DNA of 8,411 bases from an uncultured Clostridia bacterium (lineage in GTDB: Bacteria > Bacillota > Clostridia > Peptostreptococcales > Anaerovoracaceae). The position numbers and the translations under genes were made by a program. This document shows positions 5,022 through 8,411 of this stretch, one piece after another. The stretch spans positions 1 to 8,411 of the forward strand of contig CAKQVC010000075.1 of assembly GCA_934277655.1 (NCBI GenBank), given 5' to 3'. Within the stretch, counting starts at the first letter, position 1. Every line of letters starts with the position of its first letter. The notes below the pieces were generated by a model, which was not told the origin of the DNA, made no database searches, and was given only the letters and a program-made list of their open reading frames with translations.

Positions 5022-8000
5022 ATCTCACGCGGCAGGCGTATTTGCACTGTTTCAGTTCTGTCTGTGCAACTAATTTGCCGTTCTTGTCATAGACTAAGAT
5101 TCGCGCCTTGTAGTAGTAGCGCACGCCTTTCTTCCCGCTTGTGTTGATATAGCTTCCGGTCTTTTGGGTAATCTTTACTTTGTATGCAGAAGATTTCTTC
5201 GTGCTTCTGTAGAATTTATACTTCACCGTGTAACCAAGTTTTTTCAGGGTTTCAATCGAAGCCGCCGTCCTTTTATCCATCTTCAAAACAACCTTGATGT
5301 TCTTGTTCGGCGTCCTTGAAGAACGTGCATACAGGAGCATTTTGGAAACTCTGCCCTTAACGAATGACAGATTTGTATCATCGTCTGACGGGTTATCTGA
5401 TGGATTATCCGGGTCGCTTGGGTCGGTCGGATTATTTGGATTGCTTGGGTCGGTTGGAGTCGTCGGTGTTGTTCCGCCACTTGAACCGCTGCTGCTTCCG
5501 CTACTTGAACCTCCACTGCTTCCGCCGGAGCTACTGCCACCGTCAGAGCCTGCCGATTCTTTATCAACGGATACTTTAATCTGCGTATCTGCTTTCGATT
5601 CTTTCCCCTCGATTGCGCTCAAATCTACCGTGCCCTTCACCGTAAACGACTGTGCTTTGCGGCTGTTCGGGTCGTATTTCGTCACCGTTGACGCGTCCCA
5701 TGATACAGAAGCCCGCACGATATTGTTTTCATCGCCGTTCAGCATAACGCCTACGCTTTCCGGAAGCGCCTTCATAATTTCGTTCAGTTCCGTGCCGTTT
5801 TCGAATCCTGCCGCATCTGCCGGATGGATAATTTTATACTTTGTAACCTTTTCAAAAACTACTGCAATCGTACTTCCGCCCTTCGGCTGTTCATAGCTGT
5901 ATCCACCGGCTTCTTCTGTCACCTCAACCGGTTCTCCGGCGCTATTGGTTACTGCAACGCTCGCCGGCGCATAGCCGCTTTCGCTCGTCAAAGTAAACGA
6001 GATATTCTCACCTGCATACGCTTTCATACCGGAATCAATCATCGGTCTGTCAACAAGGGATACGCTGCCGTGTTCTGTCGGCTTTACCGTAATACTATAA
6101 GTTTCCGCCTCAGCAACACTGAATCTTACATAAGTGTGCAGCTTATCTTCTTCCCCATCACGAATAATAATCTGTGGTGACTGCCCCGAAATATCGATTG
6201 TTCCGTAAATTCGAAAACTCTGCTCTGTTTTTAATGTCTTGTCATATGCGATATTTTCAAAATCCCAGTCCACCGGCAAATAAATGTCATCTGCAATCTC
6301 CCCGGAAGATGCGATTGCATCCCGCAAAGTCTTCGTAGTCGTGACTGACATGGTTTCCCCAAGAGGCAGCTTTGAAAGGTCTACTCCGTTCGGCTGCTTC
6401 CTGTCATCGTCTATCACGCTTCCCGCTTCCAGATAATTAATCAATACTTTTACATTCTTGTAAGTTGTCTCATTGCCGCAGCTGTCTGTAAGAACAATGC
6501 AGTGCGCCGGATCATTAAATTTTTGTTGGTCTGAATATGCTTCCGGTTCATCCGCCGCAATCGTATAAACACCGTCCTTCGGGGTTAAAATGACGCCGTT
6601 GTCTGTTACGGTTACCGGACTTTCATCCTCGACGCTGAATTGCAGTCCGTTCCAGTAATAGGCTCCTTCACTCAGGGTTTCCGTACCGACTTTGGCAACC
6701 GGAGCAACGTTGTCCAAAACAATTTTGGATGTAGAAACATAAATTGTACCCTCTGTGTTCGTTGCCTTCGCGTAGATGTAAAATTCATGCAAGGTTTCTT
6801 CTATGTTAATTTCTCCGTTTTCGCCGGCTGGCGTCCATTGGATTTTGCCATTGCCGTCCTTGCTTCTCAAATCCTCTTCCGTCAAGGCCTGCTCTGAAAC
6901 AAAGTATTCTGCAGAAGCGTTTGCGTTCGTTGCGCTCACGGTAAACTGTACTCTGTCATCCTTCGGCAAATAGACTGTTTCGCTGTTATTCGCCGCGTAT
7001 GTATTCCAGCTTCGGTTTCCGCCACTGATCGATACTTGCGGAAGCTCAGTTTGGTATTCAAATCTAAAAGTACAATTTTGACGAATCGGGCTTGTTATGT
7101 GGAAAGTACCGTTATTCCAAGTATATTTTTCCTCTGGATAATCCACATTCGTAATTCTTGCACTGTTGGCTCCCGCTGGCAGACTAATCTTAATCGTCGG
7201 TGTATTCCAGTCCTTAAACTCCTTGCTGTAAATTGTTTTTCCCTTGCTGTCCACAATCGTCAAGAGGTGCTTCTGAAATACCTGGATAAATGTTATTTTT
7301 TCACTTTCATTTCCCGCATAATCCACTGCTGTAACCGTATAGGTCAGAGGATTCCCAGAAGTTATTAGAGAACCGCTCATTGCCGGAATTTGATAAGCCC
7401 CGTTTACCATTTGTATTTCCCTGCCATCCAACATCACCGACTTGACGCCGGAAGCCACCAATCCCGGCCATCCATCGTCAGTTACATAGAAGCGTTTTGT
7501 GCCCGGAGATCCATCCGGAAGATTTGATATCAAATAAACCCCTCCGGTTTCAACTCCATCAATCTCCGGCGCTGTATAGTCCCTTTCAATTGCCTCCCGG
7601 CAGCTTTCGCAAAACTTTTCATGCCTATCCGTGTTCCAATCAAGATTATCGTGCCTGCTGCTTTCCGCGGTAAGGTTGTAGAACATACGCACGCCGCAGG
7701 TTTTGCAGACAGTCAGATGATATTTCCCCATATTTTTGGTATGATCTGCAGGTAAACATTTATGCGGAGTTTCTTTCTCTTTAAAGGTAAGATCTGCTGC
7801 AATCGTGATTTCACCATACTTCTGCGCGTTCGGAAGGGATAAGCTGCTAAATTTTATTTGAGTCTCTCCGGGCATGCCGTAGGAGTTATTCGTGATACTG
7901 TCCGTAAAGGTCTGATATCCTCGGATACCATCAAAAGAACGACATTCCGCGGTAATATTCATATCCACCTGATTTTCATGCGAAAGGACAATATAAACAT

Positions 8001-8411
8001 CTTCCACCGGAACCGCTGCTGTTCCGTTGAACATTCCGTTTGTATTGCGTATGTTCGCACCGCTTCCGAATGCGACCGGCGAGTTGCCGAGATTCTTGCC
8101 GCATTCGGCTTTGATGTGTCCGCCGCTCAGACGGATCGTGTCACCCATCGCTGCAATGCCGCCGCCGATGCCTGCGCCGCCGTAGGATTTGGCATAGACA
8201 TCGCCGCCGGAAATTGTGATATTGTGTCCGATGGCATCCGAGCCGCCACCGATTCCCGCACCGCCGTAAGTGCTTTTAGCCTCCACGGTTCCTCCGGTAA
8301 TTTGAATGTCGTCTGCCCTGACAAACTGTCCGCCGCCGATTCCCGCGCCGCTGGTACGGCCTTCAGCCTTAACAGTCCCGCCTGAAATTTCGATTTTGGA
8401 AACGCTGAGAT
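5020..8411 (-). CDS. Large multidomain surface protein, N-terminus beyond the window
   Basis: The frame is open from the stop TAG at 5020-5022 to the right edge (1129 residues visible), so GTG at 8284-8286 is an internal Val and not a start. In order on the minus strand: three tandem repeats with GAGIGGG (8158-8349) and a degenerate fourth; a Cys/His cluster (7600-7764, C-x2-CG and C-x2-C with several His); Ig-like segments (TAPEIDGVETG near 7560, LDNVAPVAKVGTE near 6710); two Big_4-like segments with the VDWDFENI ... YGTIDISG and VSWDASTV ... KGTVDLSA signatures (near 6200-6280 and 5630-5710); a strand-rich domain between them (VKPTEHGSVSLV); a Ser/Gly linker then a Pro/Asp/Asn linker (5377-5550); and a C-terminal FN3-like module (FYRSTKKSSAY, YYYKARILVYDKNGK). 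It ends without LPXTG. It is probably secreted by analogy with its neighbour, though its signal peptide is not in view. Adhesion or scaffold function is inferred. Confidence 0.88.
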   Translation of the reverse strand, partial: LSVSKIEISGGTVKAEGRTSGAGIGGGQFVRADDIQITGGTVEAKSTYGGAGIGGGSDAIGHNITISGGDVYAKSYGGAGIGGGIAAMGDTIRLSGGHIKAECGKNLGNSPVAFGSGANIRNTNGMFNGTAAVPVEDVYIVLSHENQVDMNITAECRSFDGIRGYQTFTDSITNNSYGMPGETQIKFSSLSLPNAQKYGEITIAADLTFKEKETPHKCLPADHTKNMGKYHLTVCKTCGVRMFYNLTAESSRHDNLDWNTDRHEKFCESCREAIERDYTAPEIDGVETGGVYLISNLPDGSPGTKRFYVTDDGWPGLVASGVKSVMLDGREIQMVNGAYQIPAMSGSLITSGNPLTYTVTAVDYAGNESEKITFIQVFQKHLLTIVDSKGKTIYSKEFKDWNTPTIKISLPAGANSARITNVDYPEEKYTWNNGTFHITSPIRQNCTFRFEYQTELPQVSISGGNRSWNTYAANNSETVYLPKDDRVQFTVSATNANASAEYFVSEQALTEEDLRSKDGNGKIQWTPAGENGEINIEETLHEFYIYAKATNTEGTIYVSTSKIVLDNVAPVAKVGTETLSEGAYYWNGLQFSVEDESPVTVTDNGVILTPKDGVYTIAADEPEAYSDQQKFNDPAHCIVLTDSCGNETTYKNVKVLINYLEAGSVIDDDRKQPNGVDLSKLPLGETMSVTTTKTLRDAIASSGEIADDIYLPVDWDFENIAYDKTLKTEQSFRIYGTIDISGQSPQIIIRDGEEDKLHTYVRFSVAEAETYSITVKPTEHGSVSLVDRPMIDSGMKAYAGENISFTLTSESGYAPASVAVTNSAGEPVEVTEEAGGYSYEQPKGGSTIAVVFEKVTKYKIIHPADAAGFENGTELNEIMKALPESVGVMLNGDENNIVRASVSWDASTVTKYDPNSRKAQSFTVKGTVDLSAIEGKESKADTQIKVSVDKESAGSDGGSSSGGSSGGSSSGSSSGSSGGTTPTTPTDPSNPNNPTDPSDPDNPSDNPSDDDTNLSFVKGRVSKMLLYARSSRTPNKNIKVVLKMDKRTAASIETLKKLGYTVKYKFYRSTKKSSAYKVKITQKTGSYINTSGKKGVRYYYKARILVYDKNGKLVAQTELKQCKYACRVR
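5377..5550 (-). repeat. Low-complexity Ser/Gly then Pro/Asp/Asn linker
   Basis: The segment encodes about 26 residues of Ser/Gly runs followed by TTPTTPTDPSNPNNP-type repeats ending in DDD. At DNA level, blocks such as gggtcggt and ggattatttggattgcttg recur in imperfect tandem. In the protein it is an extended, disordered stalk that separates the Ig-like part from the C-terminal module. Confidence 0.8.
8158..8409 (-). repeat. Tandem 28-29 residue GAGIGGG repeats
   Basis: GAGIGGG occurs at 8329-8349, 8242-8262 and 8158-8178, spaced 87 and 84 bases. Each unit reads roughly SGG-(T/D)V-x-AK/AE ... GAGIGGG ... I-x-I-(S/T)GG. A fourth unit, beginning HIKAECG at about 8120, has lost the core motif. 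The array continues toward the right edge (SKIEISGGTVKAEG), so more copies probably lie outside. The pattern suggests stacked turns of a parallel beta-helix. Confidence 0.85.

Noticed and set aside
5283..5567. Ala/Val/Gln-rich ORF on the minus strand
   Set aside because: It is a frame-shifted reading of the Ser/Gly and Pro/Asp linker repeats, with biased composition and no RBS.
8284..8286. GTG as the start of the large surface protein
   Set aside because: The frame continues without a stop to the window edge and the upstream codons encode another GAGIGGG repeat, so this Val is internal and the gene is simply cut by the window.
8158..8349. CRISPR-like array
   Set aside because: The repeats are protein-coding, in frame, of 84-87 base period and imperfect at DNA level, with no spacer structure.
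7858..8385. Plus-strand ORF of 175 codons
   Set aside because: It is the complement of the GAGIGGG repeat gene, stays open because of the repeats' GC-rich codon pattern, and resembles no protein family.

Overview
The window reads as a low-to-mid GC Gram-positive anaerobe, most likely of the class Clostridia (order Eubacteriales). This is inferred from strong AGGAGG-type ribosome binding sites, short intergenic gaps, a YusI/Spx-type ArsC-fold protein, an AddA-type helicase-nuclease, and large secreted proteins with GAGIGGG repeats, Big_4-like and FN3-like domains, which are typical of gut and oral Clostridia. No genus can be named from sequence alone. Every intact gene lies on the minus strand. 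The only plus-strand coding stretch is a transposase remnant.

Left part (1-1075): a compact minus-strand operon with a good promoter at 1046-1074 (TTGAGA, 17-base spacer, extended TGATAGAAT). Its order is an unrecognised acidic 127-aa protein, an ArsC/Spx-family thioredoxin-fold protein with CxxC, and a nucleotidyltransferase of the small MNT type that overlaps the ArsC gene by 8 bases and runs off the left edge.

Middle part (1193-2637): a scar region. It holds the 3' part of an AddA-like helicase/nuclease gene (helicase motifs V and VI plus the complete RecB-type nuclease domain). This is joined at about 2290 to the 3' end of an ISL3-family transposase gene on the opposite strand. The IS appears to end at 2585 with GGGTCTGTCC read inward. 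Both genes have lost their 5' parts at the same junction. A strong hairpin with a U-run, correctly oriented for minus-strand transcripts, lies inside the IS tail and probably terminates the surface-protein operon to its right.

Right part (2638-8411): two adjacent, apparently co-transcribed minus-strand genes for large secreted proteins. The upstream one is at least 1129 aa and its start lies beyond the right edge. It has GAGIGGG repeats, a Cys/His cluster, Ig-like domains, two Big_4-like segments, a Ser/Gly then Pro/Asp/Asn linker, and a C-terminal FN3-like module. The downstream one (790 aa) has a signal peptide, a repeat-rich presumed beta-helix, a HYDIN/ASPM-like Ig domain, linkers and a related C-terminal module. 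Neither ends in LPXTG. They look like a paralogous pair of surface or secreted proteins; the shared C-terminal module is the most notable feature of the window. I see no CRISPR array, tRNA, rRNA or clearly new defence or biosynthetic system here.
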